A stretch of 64,000 nucleotides of DNA from Zopfochytrium polystomum (taxonomy: Eukaryota; Chytridiomycota; Chytridiomycetes; Chytridiales; Chytridiaceae), in the NCBI GenBank assembly GCA_025765615.1, contig JAIVFJ010000255.1, positions 23,486-87,485 of the forward strand, given 5' to 3'. The notes beneath the pieces were generated by a model. The model made no database searches, was not told the origin of the DNA, and saw only the letters and a program-made list of their open reading frames with translations. Positions 20,695 to 30,923 of the stretch are shown in pieces; the first letter of the stretch is position 1; each line of letters starts with the position of its first letter. The position numbers and the translations under genes were made by a program.

Positions 20695-20913
20695 TCTTCC
20701 TTCTTCAGTTTTAGTTGCCGCTCTTAAGCGTCAGCACCGTCGATCTCTGCTCTCTCACCGCTCAAGACCTTGTGTTTCTCCCTCTGGTCTGTGCGTGTCC
20801 CTGGGGCTTAACACACCTGAAGACGCACACCAAGTCCATTACGTCTGCCGATTTCATCGAACTCCCACCTCTGTCTGTGAGCAGAGAACAACCTTGCGAA
20901 GCCTGCTGTACGC

Positions 20914-22862
20914 GTGCCCAACCGCCGACCCTCAGATCAACCTCCAACTCTTCCCCAAGATATGGAAGACGATAATGACGATGACGACTATGGTTGGAAC
21001 CCTGACACATTCACAGTCGTCCTGGGCGAAGATGAAGACAAACCTGAAGAGAGCCTAGCTCCAACGCCAGACCACATAGCAGCACCCATCAACACTGAAC
21101 TGGAACCTGTCATTGAATCACCACTTCCACCATCTGCCATTGTCAATATCAAAGATGCACCAACTGGACTTTGCAAGCTACTTGCAAATCGAACAATCAC
21201 TCGCCATCTCTTGCGACTCTACCTTGCATCCTCTAAACCAGAACCACGCTTCCCAAAGCGATTCCCACAACTCCCACCAGCGCCACGTTCCCACAAGGAA
21301 GCCCACACATCAGACTATAACGAAGAATGGACTGCATCTGAGCTTGAGGAGCTTCACTCTCTCATGGACAAGCACAAGGTCTGGGAATGGGCAGTTCTTC
21401 CTCCTGGCAAACGCGCAGTGTTCTGCAAATGGGTTTATGCCTACAAGCTTGACCCCTTTGGCTGGCTGAAGCGATGGAAAGCTCGCCTTGTTGCATGTGG
21501 AAACACTCAATGCGAAGGCATCGACTACACAGACACCTTTTCTCCTGTCGTCCGGATCCAGGCCATCCGACTGTTCATTGCAATCAGCCTTGCTTTTGAC
21601 CTTGAGTACCACAGCATGGATGTCAACACAGCCTACCTGTACAGTTTTCTCAAAGAAGTCATCTACATGCATCCACCAAAAGGCCACAAGCAATTCACTC
21701 CAGATGGAAAGAAACTATTCCGCAAACTCCTCAAGAGCCTCTATGGACTCCATCAATCTGGATGAAACTGGTTCCTGACCCTTCAAAAGTTCATTGTCAA
21801 GAAACTCAGCTTCAATCAATCTATTGCTGAGCCCTGCCTCTTCTTTCGAGTAGACTCTCAGCAACAAACGTTTGAAATCATCTTTGTCTTTGTCGACGAC
21901 ATCAATGTCATGGCCAACACCCCAGCTCTTGTTGCAAAATTGAGGATGCTTTTTGTGCTGAGGACAGCATGTCTCTTGAGGAAACCACTGTCAGCCAAGT
22001 AATTCACATCCACCTCGAGCACAACGCCGAAGGCATTTGGATGGGCCTAGACGAATACACCAGGACAATTCTCGCTGAAGAGAAAGTGTGGGACGACCTC
22101 GACGTTGCATCAACTCCAATGTCTATCACCTTTATGCATGACAAAACGTCAATCGAACTCAGCGAGAGCAACTCAAGCTGGTATCAATCCACACTCATGA
22201 AAATTCAATACCTTGCAACACAAACTCAACCAGATATTGCATTTGCAACAAATGTACTCTCCCAGTTACAACTGAAGCCACGCCAGTGCCATTGCAATGC
22301 ACTCCGCCGCCTGCTTCATTACCTCCAAGGCACCTGGGACTACAGATTATTCTACAGGCAAAGCCACAAGCCGCTACGGCTCTTCACAAACAACGCCCTT
22401 GAACCAGCTGCATACGCTGATGCATCCTATGCGGGCAAACCTGGAGACCACACATCATGCACTGGATATGTCTTCTTCCTCATGGGCGCTGCTGTCTTTT
22501 GGGTCTCACGCAAACAACATCGAGTATCGCTATCCTCCACAGAAGCAGAATACTAATCACTTTCTGAAGCCTTCCAAGAAGCACAATGGCTCTTAGCCGT
22601 ATTATCAGAGTTGCAACTCCCTGCACAGCGGCCACTACCAATCCTCAAGGACAATCAATCTGTAATCGCACTAGTGCTCAACCCTCTCACACATGCTCAC
22701 ACAAAACACATTGACATACATGCTCATTTCCTCCGACAAGGTGTAGCCACTGGAGAGATCACTGTACGCTACATACCAACCAGCAACCAGATCGCAGACA
22801 TTCTCACAAAACCACTCTCGAAGTCTCAGCACCAGCGACTGACCTCGCTACTTGGCCTCTGA
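20914..22862 (+). pseudogene. pol: Copia reverse transcriptase / RNase H, broken
   Basis: Reads as Ty1/copia RT: WVYAYKLDPFGWLKRWKARLVACG, then YTDTFSPVVRIQAIRLF, MDVNTAYLYS and LLKSLYGLHQSG. A TGA at 21763-21765 stands where the family has Arg (QxGRxW), a single CGA-to-TGA change. The FVDDINVMA catalytic block near 21890 is in frame, but a frameshift follows at about 21940-21970. The next part (21969-22556) holds the rest of RT and the RNase H blocks YADASYAGK and SLSSTEAEY, with a TAA at 22554-22556. The final part (to 22862) has LKDNQSVIAL and HIDIHAHFLR. It is non-functional. Confidence 0.92.
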
Positions 22863-22953
22863 CCCCACTCTGACCTTTCAAACACCCTTTCCTTCAAAGC
22901 CTCAGACGCTTACGCACGCTTTGCATAACAGGTGCTACACTCATGGCCATCAT

Positions 22954-22964
22954 GCAGGGGGGGG
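22954..22964 (+). promoter_or_regulatory. Copia polypurine tract
   Basis: GCAGGGGGGGG directly before the 3' LTR, the plus-strand primer position. Confidence 0.75.
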
Positions 22965-23377
22965 TGTTAGGCGGAACTGACTGGTTAGCAGCAAGAGGTA
23001 CAAGACAGACCCAAACCTATTGTGACTGTCAGTTATCGTTCTCACAATGCCCATGGGAGAGCAAGCCACTGCCAATGCAGACCTGGGCCTGACTTGCGCT
23101 GATGACAAATACTCCGAGTATTAAGTGGAACGGAAACCTGGTGTCAACAATTTTCCTCCTCCTCTGCTCAAGCAGATAATATAGGAGAGGGTTTTACCCT
23201 GTGCCGGTCACGCTTGCCTAGCAACTATTACAGCGTGTATATCATCATCATGTATCAATAATTCATAACAGAGTTTTATTCTCTTTCTCTCCAAGTTGAG
23301 GAGAAGGACCACCCACAAACACACATCTCCACTTCATTCACTCCTTCCACTCACTCACTCAGAGTAGACTGTTTACA
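22965..23377 (+). repeat. Copia 3' LTR
   Basis: 413 bp, TGTTAGGCGG to GTTTACA, followed by the target duplication CTTGC. Confidence 0.9.
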
Positions 23378-24200
23378 CTTGCCTGGCTACCTCTACTTGC
23401 TTGGTCTGAGGGCTCTGGCCAAAGAGGACTTTCAATCCACCCTGCTTGGCCTACTCTGCACTTGCCAGTGGGATCTCCTACACCAAAAGAGGACTCCATC
23501 TTCCCTGCTTGGCCCACTCTGCACTTTGCCAGGGAAGGTCTCCTATCCACCACACACATGGTCTTTTGGGGAGGCACTCACCTTACAACACCGTGAAAGG
23601 AGATATGAGGGACGCAACTAGTCAAACAGGGGTGCCCAAAGGGGAGTCTTATTGATTGTTTTTGAGTTGAGAGTTATTATTGAAGAGAAGAAGGGGGAAA
23701 GGGGCAGTATTTATGGGGATCAGAGAGAGAAAGAAAGAAGGAGGAAGAAAAAGGAGAAAAAGACAAAAGATAGTAAAAAGGAGAAAATGAAAGAAAAGAA
23801 CAATCTGTAAGAATGAATCATCTTTCAGCCACACCCCCCTCCACCCAGTGTCTCTCCTGCCTCAAATTTGAGATGGGCTGAAAGTGAGGGCTGGGAAGCC
23901 ACATCAGTGCAGGGACAGAGGCTTGAAAGGTGGAAAAAAGGGAAAATAAGAGAAGCCCCTTGTGCTTAGGCCCATTCAGCACAAGGAACACGGGATGCTC
24001 TTTTTGATGCGGGGCATCAGCACTGAGTTACTTTTCAAAGTAAGAATAAGTATTCAAACATAGGAATAGAGGTTATGTAAAGGTAAGACCAATGAACTAG
24101 CCAAGGAAGAGCTTTTAAAGAGGCCTCAACAGCTCAATGGCCCATGAGATTAGGAATCTCATATGGACACCAAAGAAAAAATAGTAAACCACCACCCCCT
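23378..24200 (-). repeat. Dispersed repeat B, copy 1
   Basis: Matches the reverse complement of about 27655-28370: a block with GATTAGGAATCTCAT, a TATTTATGG (TATA-like) core and AG-rich runs. The end at 23399-23530 carries three copies of a motif of about 22-24 bp related to GCTTGGNCYACTCTGCACTTGCC. The copia element inserted in this end. Confidence 0.65.
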
Positions 24201-24265
24201 GCCACTCCACCATTACAATTAGAAAACAGGTTTACAGAGTGGGGGAAAGAGAGGGAAAGAGAGTA

Positions 24266-24267
24266 AA

Positions 24268-24300
<33 letters not shown>

Positions 24301-24301
24301 C
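24266..24301. repeat. (GA)n microsatellite
   Basis: GA run next to LTR family C. Confidence 0.9.
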
Positions 24302-24302
24302 A

Positions 24303-25374
24303 TGTTGGGGTTTGCCATATTGCCCACACCGTTTAAGATCCTCTGACCTGTCTTCAAGAGTACAGATGAGTCAAGATGACATTCAGGCTGGTCCCAGTGT
24401 TATCTACACTTCTCCCACTCCTTGACACTGTATGAGTGCTTAGGGGTGGTTTCGATCACCAGTCTGGGTAGACCACATCAGCTTGCTTCACTCAAGCAAT
24501 TTGATAGGAATGATTGACAGGTGTCAGGAACAGGACAGGACAGGACAAGGCAGACAAGGAACTGAGAGGAGTGATGATTGTATTGGAAAACAATAATTCA
24601 CTTGAGGGATGGAACAGGTCCCCCATCCCCCTTTTATACCTTTTGAGAGTCTTCCTTGTCAAGACTCCAAGAAAGGTCCAGAAAGAGCAATTAGTAATAC
24701 AATGATACCAATGATACCAATGACAACAAGACAAGTCAGGAAAGCAAAGAAGGTTCCAGAAGGTTCCACAAGGTTCCATGAAGGAATGCTCTAGAAGGTT
24801 CCAGAGGTTTCCAGAGGGTGATTCATAACAACACGAAGCCTGGCTTACTACTTTGCACACATAACTCCATGGAATGTCTGGCCAAATCAGCGCAATGCAA
24901 CAATGATGTCATGCCTGCCTCCTGACTCCTCAAAGTCTAAACTCTATCTCTCAGAGCTAAAAGGCTATCACCAGAGTCTGATTCCTGAGACCACCAGCAG
25001 GATAAATGGTGGAGTCCCAGCAGCTCCAGAGAAGCATCATCCCAGATCCTGATCACATATGATTCACATCTGCCTGCTCTCTCACTACGCTTGAGTACAA
25101 CAAATAAAAACCATTATAGTCATCTTAGTCACCAAACCCTCTACCTAAGGTTGATACCTCGTTCATACAGGTCACTTTGCTCTTACAAGACAAGGTATTC
25201 TGCACTCTAAACAAGACTGATCTATCTGAGAGCACCAGCTCTCCATCTAATTTGGCAACAAAGGGCACTTCACTATTAACAAGGAAAGGGCTCACGCTCT
25301 AAACAAGCTTTCTTGCTCCCTGCCAAGTCAAGTCTGTTGGTGCCCTTTCCACATGCCAGGTGCAATCACCAACA
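24303..25374 (-). repeat. LTR family C, copy 1 (interrupted)
   Basis: Matches 61588-62378 in inverted orientation. Its ends are TGTTGG (24303) and CCAACA (25374), i.e. TG...CA. It is split by the Ty3-family solo LTR at 24522-24830. No matching 5-bp duplication was seen at its outer ends (AGACA against ATCTG), so this copy may be recombined. Confidence 0.8.
24522..24830 (-). repeat. Ty3-family solo LTR
   Basis: 309 bp, TGTCAGG to ATAACA, closely matching the LTRs at 13324 and 18276 but lacking one internal heat-shock-element block. The flanks ACAGG and ACACG match at four of five bases. It lies inside LTR family C. Confidence 0.92.
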
Positions 25375-25703
25375 ATCTGCGGCACGCTCAAGACGTCTTC
25401 CTTTTCCCACAATGGTGATCAAATCACCTAAGAAGGCATCCCATGAAACAGTCTTTGTGAGATGGGATTTATGATTGAAACCGCTTTCTTCTCCCAATCT
25501 GCTCCAGAAAGATCAAAAATAGAATTTCAACCGCTTATTACCTTTTGCTGCTGGTACTTCACTGCGGTCTTTTTTGTAGCATCTGCTTCAGCATTTCCTG
25601 CTACCTCTATTGTTTGCATAACCCATCTCATCATCAAGATTGAGTGATGATGGCGAAGATTGCGTTTCCATCTGTGGAAGGTAACCCTGGGCTGCTCGAT
25701 GGA
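25375..25703. other. Unassigned spacer between LTRs
   Basis: No gene and no repeat that I could match. Confidence 0.3.
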
Positions 25704-26026
25704 TGTTATGAATCACCTCTGGAAACCTTCTGGAACCTTCTGGAACCTTCCAGAACATTCCTTCATGGAACCTTGTGGAACCTTCTGGAACCTTCTTTGC
25801 TTTCCTGACTTGTCTTGTTGTCATTGGTATCATTGGTATCATTGTATTACTAATTGCTCTTTCTGGACCTTTCTTGGAGTCTTGACAAGGAAGACTCTCA
25901 AAAGGTATAAAAGGGGGATGGGGGACCTGTCCCATCCCTCAAGTGAATTATTGTTTCCAATATAACCATCACTCCTCTCAGTTCCTTGCCTGCCATGCCT
26001 TGCCTTGTCCTGCCATGTTCCTGACA
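25704..26026 (+). repeat. Ty3-family solo LTR
   Basis: 323 bp in + orientation, TGTTATG to CTGACA, with a perfect 5-bp duplication ATGGA at 25699-25703 and 26027-26031. It keeps the TATA box (GGTATAAAAGG near 25906) and shorter heat-shock-element arrays. Confidence 0.95.
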
Positions 26027-27030
26027 ATGGAGGAGGGGAGGGTCTGCTGGGATTGAGGACAATGAATGCCTCTGGGGTCTTGGGACGCAGGGCAGCTCTG
26101 ACGTTACAAGAGATGGCTCTATTATAGGAGTTTTACTTTTGCGTGGAATTCACCTCCCCAACCCACTAATTGCCAACGAGCGAAGAGTTTTCCTTGCGGG
26201 AAAAGCGGGTGGGCTCAATAATTTTGGAAAATTACTTTAGTGTCAATATCTGTAAATGCATATTATCCTATTAGACCATGGCCGGTAATCAGTCCAGAAA
26301 TGGACCGTAGTCCATGGTCCACCATGCCTTGTCAGTAACCCGGACGGGAAGGTTGGGGACGACGCCGTTGTCGTCCCAGCAGGCGAGTGCCTGTGATCCT
26401 CACTCCAACGCAGAGCCAGCAGTGTCACACAGTTGGTGGTGGGGCCTGCTGCATTCCCCAGCTGCAGCCCCTTAAGAGGAGCCCCTGATGGGACTGTGTA
26501 CTCACCTGGGTGCGTACCACCTCTTGCTACCCTCATCGTCGCAAGCCAGATGGATTTGAAGGGATTGGTGCTGAAGGACAGAAATCAGATTGAAGAAAAA
26601 AGGAAAAAGAGAAATGGCCCAAAAACAGAGAGAGAGAAAATTGACAAGTCAACCCTCCTGACTTGGAGCATCCACCACAAATGCTCAAGTTCCCCAACCC
26701 AATGCATGTATGTACAAGTGCCAAAAATAAATAATTGGGCAGGCGTGGGGTACAGCCTGTCAGGCACCCCATCCCTCGGCAGTCAGGCAGTCTCTGTTAG
26801 TCACTGAAGAAGAAAATATGTTGGGAAACCCCTGGTGCAACAAAAACTGTTAAGACAAAAGTAGTAAAAGCAGGCCGAATAATAAAGACAGGTTAGCCAC
26901 AAATACACTTTGATAATGCCTTGGAAACTAAAGAACTGGGATTAATAATAGGGGTCTGATCCTTGCAGTTTTATGACAGGTACACTTGCTTTTGCAAATA
27001 AAATCCCTTGACTTTATCACTGAGACCTCA
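26027..27030. other. Unassigned stretch with palindromes
   Basis: Contains short inverted repeats such as GGGACGAC...GTCGTCCC near 26357-26378 and CCATGG-centred palindromes near 26278-26325. No protein, rRNA or known element was recognised. Confidence 0.3.
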
Positions 27031-27600
27031 GTGTAGTCTCACACCTTGGAGTGAGACAAGTTGTGTCTGGTTCTGTTAAGTGGAAAACAGTTCTGATTTG
27101 GTTCAACAGGCACCTCTGCACACTAACTGTTCCTTGTGTCTGCCCTTTGTCTTTCCAACCCCCTCCAACTCAGGGTTTGACTTGTTGTTTATTTCTTTTG
27201 TTGTTTCTTTTGATGGGTTGTTGTGGCTTGTCACTTCCCTTTCCAATTTAGTCAGTCTTACTGATTCAGTCAGTTCTGTCTCTGGCCTAACTTGGATTAA
27301 GCCTTGTGCCCCAGATGAAAACCTTCTGTGTCTTGCACCATAGAATTATGCTTTCTTTTGTGATTGTGCTTGTTTCATGCTTTGGTGTGAGAAACCCCTC
27401 TTTTGTGTTAGAGATTTATTTGTGTTTTTCTTGGCCTTTTTATGACCCCAAATACACTTTCCTGTCCAGTGCCCCCGGACACCCTCTTTTGCCCTTTTCA
27501 TTGGTCGGTTTGGTATTTAGGTCCATGCTCTAGTTTCCACCTATGGCCCTAGGTGAGGAGAGCACAGTCTCACAAACGAGTCAAAACTGGTGGTGGCAGG
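27030..27600 (+). repeat. Dispersed repeat A, copy without the Ty3 insertion
   Basis: Matches the reverse complement of 18960-19060 at its start and of 13110-13323 at its end. This shows what the sequence around the Ty3 target looks like when unoccupied, although the copy is diverged and shorter in the middle. Confidence 0.7.
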
Positions 27601-27654
27601 TCTTGGGCAGGGGTGGAAAGCCAAAAAGTAGCATTGTTCATAGTGAATGAAGCA

Positions 27655-28370
27655 TCTTTCCATCAGAGCAAAGTGTGAGATTCCTAATCTCACTGATCGT
27701 GGGTTTAGCTGGGGTCTCCCTAACAGCTCTTCCCCAGTTGTGACTATGTCATTATATTGGCCCCTATATTTATTTTTATCTTTATTACCATTCTCACATC
27801 CCTCACAAGCTCTAGTGTTTATCACTATAAAAGAGCATCCTGTGTTCCTTGTGCTGAATGAGCCTAAGCAAAAGGGGCACACCCCTTATTAATCCTATTC
27901 ATTCTTATTTTTACTCCTTTTCCTTTTCTCTCATTTTTCCACCTTTCAATCCGCTGTCCCTGCACTGATGTGGCCTCAAAGCCTCAAATATGTTCACCCC
28001 AAATTTGGAGGCAGGGGAGACACTGGGTGGGGAGGGGGTGTGGCTGAAAGAGTGATTCATCCTTCCAAATTGTTCTTTCTTTCATTTTCTCTTTTGTCCC
28101 TTTCTTCCTTCTTTTCTTCTTTCTCTCCTCCCCTTCCCTATAAATACTTCCTCTCTTCTTCTCTTTTGTCCTTTATATCTACTCTCTCTCAATAAATCCT
28201 ACCTAGGTAACAACGAATCCTTTTCTTTCCTCTTTGGTGTTTCTCCCCAGGCCAGTGCTACCAGACCAAGCTGGGGATGGAGTCCTCTTAAGCCAGTGCT
28301 ATCAGACCAAGCTAGTAGAGGTGATTCCCCCAGGCCAGCGTGTGTATGCCAAGCTGGGTGCAAGGTTTCT
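27655..28370 (+). repeat. Dispersed repeat B, copy 2
   Basis: Counterpart of 23378-24200. It has CCTATAAATACTTCC near 28136 (TATA-like) and three copies of the tail motif at 28251-28272, 28293-28313 and 28334-28355, here on the opposite strand sense (GGCCAGTGC...CAGACCAAGC). Confidence 0.65.
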
Positions 28371-28609
28371 ATCCCCTTTTGCTAAACTTTAGCAGCTGTC
28401 TCATGCCCTCAGCATGAAATCGAGCTACCATTTTGCTAAAAGTGGTGGCTATGGATCTGTTTCTGATGCAAACTGGTAGCTATGTGACCAGCCATTGCCC
28501 ACATTGACCTTAAAAAAAAAAAAACCTTGTCAAGAGACACTCAAGACTGCACCCTCCACCACCACCACCCCCCACCACCTTGCCACTGCCCTCCACCGCC
28601 TTCCCACTG

Positions 28610-29060
28610 CCAGATCAACGTCAGATCAACATCAGATTGTTGTCAGATCGTCAGATAGTCATCAGATCGACTTCAGATTGACTCCAGAACCCTCCACCAC
28701 CACCCCCCACCGCTTTGCCACTGCCAGATTGACGTCAGATCTTCATCAGATCGTCAGACCATCGTTAGGTCAACGTCAGATTGACTCCAGATCATCAGAT
28801 TGACATCAGATCTTCATCAGATTGACTCCAGATCGTCAGATTGACGTCAGATCTTCGTCAGATTGTCACATCATCGTCAGGTCAACGTCAGATTTTCGTC
28901 AGATTGTCTCCAGATCATCATATCATCATCAGATTGTCGCCAGATTGACTCCAGATTATTACCAGAACGCCCAATTCTTGTCAGATTGCCAGATAATCAT
29001 CCGATTGTTGTCAGATCATCGTCAGATTGACTTCAGATTGCTGCCAGATTGCCTCCAGCA
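28610..29060 (+). repeat. Tandem 11-12 bp array in the LINE 5' region
   Basis: Dozens of imperfect units related to GTCAGATTGAC / GTCAGATCTTCA covering about 450 bp, broken once by a repeated CCTCCACCACCACC segment near 28690 that also occurs at 28553. It lies where the LINE promoter and leader are expected. Confidence 0.85.
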
Positions 29061-29145
29061 ATCACTTTCCTCCTTCACCACCACAACCACATTGCAACCA
29101 CATCACAACCTTTGTGCTGAATTGGGATTGGCACCCCCCTATTTC

Positions 29146-30786
29146 ATGAGCAGCCCACCTCCCTCCACGTTCTTCGGCACCCACGCTGATCAACACATAT
29201 TGACAATCACCACCCAGCCAGACCCCACTATTGCCCCACTCACTGAACTTGACATCCTACGCTTTATCTCTACTTGCGACCTCACCATCCGACAGCGGCC
29301 CTTGCTCTCAAAGGACCAGACTTCTTACTCGCTCGGCCTTCTGCATCCTTTGTCGGACGAACAGGCTGCCTGTCTTCAGACCACATCCCCACACATTAAA
29401 TTTTCTTACACCTGTCGACTACCAGCTGCTGCCACAGAATTCACCAACGAACCTACCAACCAACTCGTACTCCAACACCTGGCTCCTGGAACTACTAGAA
29501 AGAACTTTGATGAGCAAAAGGACTCCCTGCGTCATGCAATCACCTCTGCTTTATCCTCGTGTGGCTCCATAATGGCTATTCATTTTGCACACCACCAGCT
29601 TTCCGCCTCCGCATCTGCCACAGTTCTTTTTGACGGCCCTCCTCACAATCCCCCTCAGTTCATAACTATTATGGGTGCAGGTGTCACTATTCGACCACTG
29701 GAACCTTCTGCAGAAAACCAGCGGCGAATCAGCGATGAAAAGCAACGCACAGCTGTCCTTTATAACATTCGTCGCTCCACAAGTATCTATGACCTTGAGG
29801 CCATCCAATATGAGTTTGGGTGCACGTCAGTTCGCATTCCAGGATTCTTCAACTCAGCAAAGGGCACTGCTGGCCTTTCGTCGTCTGCCCATTTTGTTTT
29901 TACAACCCGCGCATTGATGTTGCAAAAAACTAACCAATCAGTTGTCTTCAATGGCCGTGCACTCCCATTTCACCCACTCCAAAAGGAAGATTTCACTCCC
30001 TTCCCCTGCTGTCGCCGTTGTGGAAACTCCAACCATACCTCTCAATCTTGCAAAACTGGCCGCCCCTCTGGCTCCCTCCTTAACCAAGCCACTTCAGCAG
30101 ATTCCAAAGACAACAGCCAGACAGCTCAGGCCCCTCCTGACACCACAACTCCCCCACCTGTCCTGCCTGCTCCCCCTCCTGTCCCTCCTCCACAGCTGCA
30201 GTCAATTTTGAAGGTCCTTGAAAACATCCAGCAACAGCTTCTCGCACAACAGACCTCCTTGCGCACAGAGCTGAAAGAGCATCAGACAACAGTACGCACT
30301 GACATCCAAAAACTCACCACTCAGCTTTCCCAACTTGAGCCAATCCCTGCAGCACTGGAACACGGCTTAGCAAAGGTGGACCACGACATTCAGAGACTTG
30401 CAGCTGCTGCAGCCAACGTGGACACTTCACTCAAAAACCATGCTGGCGCCATCCACAACCTAAATCAGCGAGTCACCACACTGGAGCCACTCACTGCACA
30501 ATTGGACAGCCGCCTCAGCACAGTGGACACAACCACCCAGCTCCTCAGCTCTCGCCTCCGGACAATTGAAGAATGGTTGAAATACAATGACCCGATTGAT
30601 GAGGACCTTGACGACCGTTCCTCCGCTGAACCTTCTTCTACTACTACTGTCCCAGCTCGATCAGCTGTCACCACACACTCAAGCTCCAGTTCCTCTTCAA
30701 CTCCTCCCAACAGAACTGCCCCCAAACCTGCCCCCAAACCTGCCCCAAAAACTGCCTCAAAAACCAGGAACACTGCCTCAACTTGA
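29146..30786 (+). CDS. LINE ORF1 protein (RNA-binding, gag-like)
   Basis: 546 aa from the first true ATG of the frame at 29146. The middle of the protein has a CCHC knuckle, CRRCGNSNHTSQSC (near 30010-30050), as in ORF1 proteins of several LINE clades. It is followed by a Pro-rich stretch and a long heptad-rich helix (about residues 350-480, with LEHGLAKVDHDIQRLAAAA and LDSRLSTVDTTTQLLSSRL), probably a coiled coil for trimer formation. The tail is Ser, Thr, Pro and Lys rich. It would package the element RNA. The frame is intact, unlike ORF2. Confidence 0.85.
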   Translation: MSSPPPSTFFGTHADQHILTITTQPDPTIAPLTELDILRFISTCDLTIRQRPLLSKDQTSYSLGLLHPLSDEQAACLQTTSPHIKFSYTCRLPAAATEFTNEPTNQLVLQHLAPGTTRKNFDEQKDSLRHAITSALSSCGSIMAIHFAHHQLSASASATVLFDGPPHNPPQFITIMGAGVTIRPLEPSAENQRRISDEKQRTAVLYNIRRSTSIYDLEAIQYEFGCTSVRIPGFFNSAKGTAGLSSSAHFVFTTRALMLQKTNQSVVFNGRALPFHPLQKEDFTPFPCCRRCGNSNHTSQSCKTGRPSGSLLNQATSADSKDNSQTAQAPPDTTTPPPVLPAPPPVPPPQLQSILKVLENIQQQLLAQQTSLRTELKEHQTTVRTDIQKLTTQLSQLEPIPAALEHGLAKVDHDIQRLAAAAANVDTSLKNHAGAIHNLNQRVTTLEPLTAQLDSRLSTVDTTTQLLSSRLRTIEEWLKYNDPIDEDLDDRSSAEPSSTTTVPARSAVTTHSSSSSSSTPPNRTAPKPAPKPAPKTASKTRNTAST

Positions 30787-30848
30787 CCAATATTCTTATT
30801 CATTCCTTTGTGAAAGCCCCTTTGCTATTGATATCACTCTTATTTCTT

Positions 30849-30849
<1 letters not shown>

Positions 30850-30880
<31 letters not shown>
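30850..30880 (+). repeat. Internal A31 run between LINE ORF1 and ORF2
   Basis: 31 adenines between the stop of ORF1 and the start of ORF2 at 30924. Confidence 0.95.
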
Positions 30881-30881
<1 letters not shown>

Positions 30882-30923
30882 AGAGACATTATTAGCAGGA
30901 CTTCCTGCACCCCTTAGTCAACT

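Larger units (their letters stand above)
10037..23377 (+). mobile_element. Ty1/copia retrotransposon, decayed and interrupted by nested elements
   Basis: The boundaries are given by two direct LTRs (10037-10450 and 22965-23377, TG...CA) and a perfect 5-bp target duplication, CTTGC, at 10032-10036 and 23378-23382. A polypurine tract (GCAGGGGGGGG, 22954-22964) abuts the 3' LTR. Inside are an integrase remnant (11231-11560) and reverse transcriptase/RNase H (20914-22862) in the integrase-RT order typical of copia elements. The 13.3-kb length is due to inserted repeats and a Ty3 element. The two LTRs differ at several percent of positions, mostly transitions, and pol carries stops, so the element is old and dead. 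Confidence 0.9.

Noticed and set aside
26270..26400. Palindrome-rich segment as an rRNA gene or origin
   Set aside because: No match to 5S or other rRNA signature sequence and no defined structure beyond short hairpins.
28610..29060. Regularly spaced repeats as a CRISPR array
   Set aside because: Units are 11-12 bp, contiguous and imperfect with no spacers, and the DNA is eukaryotic; it is a LINE 5' tandem array.
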